Shown here: in pieces, positions 50,588-64,000 of the stretch
How positions within the stretch are numbered: the stretch's first letter is position 1
How the letters are laid out: every line of letters starts with the position of its first letter
NCBI GenBank assembly: GCA_025345505.1
Contig: JANVCC010000270.1
Span: forward strand, 5,199,748-5,263,747
DNA length: 64,000 bases
Direction: 5' to 3'
DNA from: Todiramphus chloris collaris
Lineage: Eukaryota > Chordata > Aves > Coraciiformes > Alcedinidae
Program-made: the position numbers and the translations under genes
The notes under the pieces: generated by a model
What the model was told of the DNA's origin: nothing
Seen by the model: only the letters and a program-made list of their open reading frames with translations
Database searches by the model: none

Positions 50588-51155
50588 TTTTTTTTTTTTT
50601 TTTTTCTTTTTTTTTTTTCTCTGTTTTTTTTTTGTTTGGTTTTTTTTTTTTGTTTTGTTACAACATGAAGAGAAAAATTAGACAAGATGAAAGCAAATGC
50701 ATTTTCACATTCAAAAGAAATATGCAGACCTGCTAGTGGCTCTAAATGTGATCATATAATGAAACAAATTCGAAACAAAAATTAATGCTCGACTGTGTAA
50801 AGGTGTGGAAAACAGCAGTGGAATGGAAATGGAATGTTAGAAAGATTGCACGTCTATGACAAAAGAAGCACTTATGGCTTCAATCACTTTTTTCTTTTTT
50901 TTTTTCTTTTTTTTCTTCTTTTTTTTTTTTTTTAAAGGATGCTATTGAAGGGTTTTTGATAAAGTAGCCAACAGCACCAAAAAATAACAGAATGGATTTC
51001 CTAATGAAATCAGGCACAGTTTTCCCACATGACTCCTCAAGGCAGGCAGTCTTTTTTCCGCCTTTTTTTTTTCTTCTTTATTTTTTTTTCTTTTTCTTTT
51101 TTTTTTCTTTTTTTTTTTTCTTTTTTTTCTTTTATATTTTTTTTTTTTTATTTTT
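50588..51155 (-). repeat. Three interrupted A-rich tracts in JARID2 3' UTR
   Basis: On the + strand the blocks 50,588-50,659, 50,888-50,933 and 51,063-51,155 are nearly pure T with occasional C, G or A. On the JARID2 transcript they are A-rich, so they could bind poly(A)-binding protein and prime oligo(dT) internally. Confidence 0.9.
50782..50789 (-). promoter_or_regulatory. JARID2: miR-155 8-mer target site 2 in JARID2 3' UTR
   Basis: A second AGCATTAA on the transcript, about 1.03 kb after the stop codon. Two 8-mers in one UTR are unlikely by chance and fit strong miR-155 control. Confidence 0.72.
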
Positions 51156-51657
51156 CCCCCTCAAAACAGATGCATAGTGATGTGCTGGTAAAAGAGAACA
51201 TACTCCAAATCTCCTCCTTTTGCCTACAGTTAGGAAACAAAGTCCGTCTTCAGCTGCCAAAACCTCCCAAAGAAAGCGTGTATTCTCCAATTTAAAAAAT
51301 TACAAAACTCATCTTGCCGTGACAGAATAAAAGACAGCCAAAGTAAAGCAATTTCTTTCAAGTTTTTGTCTCCTATCCCTTTTCTCTCTAGAAAAATCTG
51401 CTCACATGACTGGAGAACAAATTATAAAACACATCAAACTTTAACCTATTCAAAAAATGGGTTAAAAGCCTTTTTTTTTGTTTTGTTTTTTTTCACAGTT
51501 ACCAAAAAGGCTTTTTCTTTTTTCAGCCATCGGGACATTACAAATGAGTATTTTATCAGCCCCTCGCCGTTTAAAACAGTGACCGTACGGCAGTTTAAAA
51601 AAATCAGCCTGCTGGATCTATCTAGTCTAAGTACAAAAAAAAAAAAACTTCAACAGT

Positions 51658-51665
51658 TTAATGCT
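51658..51665 (-). promoter_or_regulatory. JARID2: miR-155 8-mer target site 1 in JARID2 3' UTR
   Basis: The transcript reads AGCATTAA, the full 8-mer complement of the miR-155 seed with the flanking A, about 155 nt after the stop. JARID2 is an established miR-155 target. Confidence 0.75.
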
Positions 51666-51819
51666 AAAACAAAATTAGTTCTCTAAAACCAGAAGAAAAT
51701 CTTCTTTAGAGCTAGTGCAAAGACAGCTTGTATTCTACAGCAAGTACTCCAAACTATGGTATAATAATTACAAAAAATATATATAAATTGACAAAATGAG
51801 AGTGTTGGCATCTTCAGGA

Positions 51820-64000
<12,181 letters not shown>

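Larger units (their letters stand above)
49925..51819 (-). other. JARID2: JARID2 3' UTR (about 1.9 kb)
   Basis: From the stop to about 20 nt past AATAAA at 49,952-49,947 on the - strand. A nearer AATAAA (50,340-50,335) might give a shorter form. The UTR holds two miR-155 8-mer sites and three long A-rich stretches on the transcript (T-rich on +) at 50,588-50,659, 50,888-50,933 and 51,063-51,155. Open frames on the + strand here are low-complexity artefacts. Confidence 0.78.

Noticed and set aside
50992-51295. Phe-rich open frames on the + strand
   Set aside because: Translations of T-rich tracts in the JARID2 3' UTR.

Overview
This is vertebrate nuclear DNA, almost certainly from a bird. The evidence is long introns with GT-AG splice signals, many fragments of CR1 LINEs (the dominant avian retroposon) in both orientations, a solo LTR of an avian endogenous-retrovirus type, and coding exons that read as bird versions of two well-known genes. 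I cannot name the species. There is no bacterial-style operon, CRISPR array, rRNA or convincing tRNA.

Left part (1 to about 49,205, + strand): DTNBP1, encoding dysbindin, a subunit of the BLOC-1 complex. Nine coding exons (exons 2-10) lie at 2747-2797, 5795-5845, 6653-6713, 8234-8366, 11226-11358, 15330-15352, 43148-43303, 45254-45397 and 48309-48556. They total exactly 1,000 nt and join in frame across every junction, giving 332 residues. Human dysbindin has 351 residues, of which about 19 come from exon 1, so only exon 1 and the promoter are missing, upstream of the window. Intron 7 is 27.8 kb. Intron 8 begins with GC instead of GT. The 3' UTR ends near 49,205.

Right part (about 49,925 to the end, - strand): the 3' end of JARID2, the catalytically dead Jumonji protein that works with PRC2. 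Five coding exons are visible, in transcript order >64000-63846, 58064-57934, 55850-55667, 54146-54039 and 51996-51820. They carry the end of the JmjC domain, the C5HC2 zinc finger and the Ser-rich C-terminus, about the last 250 residues. A 3' UTR of about 1.9 kb follows, with two miR-155 8-mer sites and long A-rich tracts (T-rich on the + strand). The two genes converge tail to tail with about 0.7 kb between them, the same neighbour order as human 6p22.3.

Repeats: nine CR1 pieces, one solo LTR in DTNBP1 intron 4 with an exact 5-bp target duplication and a nested insertion, one candidate hAT element with terminal inverted repeats in a JARID2 intron, and simple repeats. I found no new gene system. 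The most useful observations are the GC-AG intron, the His-to-Val change at a JmjC iron-ligand position, the nested LTR, the miR-155 sites, and AT-rich candidate regulatory elements in intron 7, one with a perfect POU-dimer (MORE-type) palindrome.
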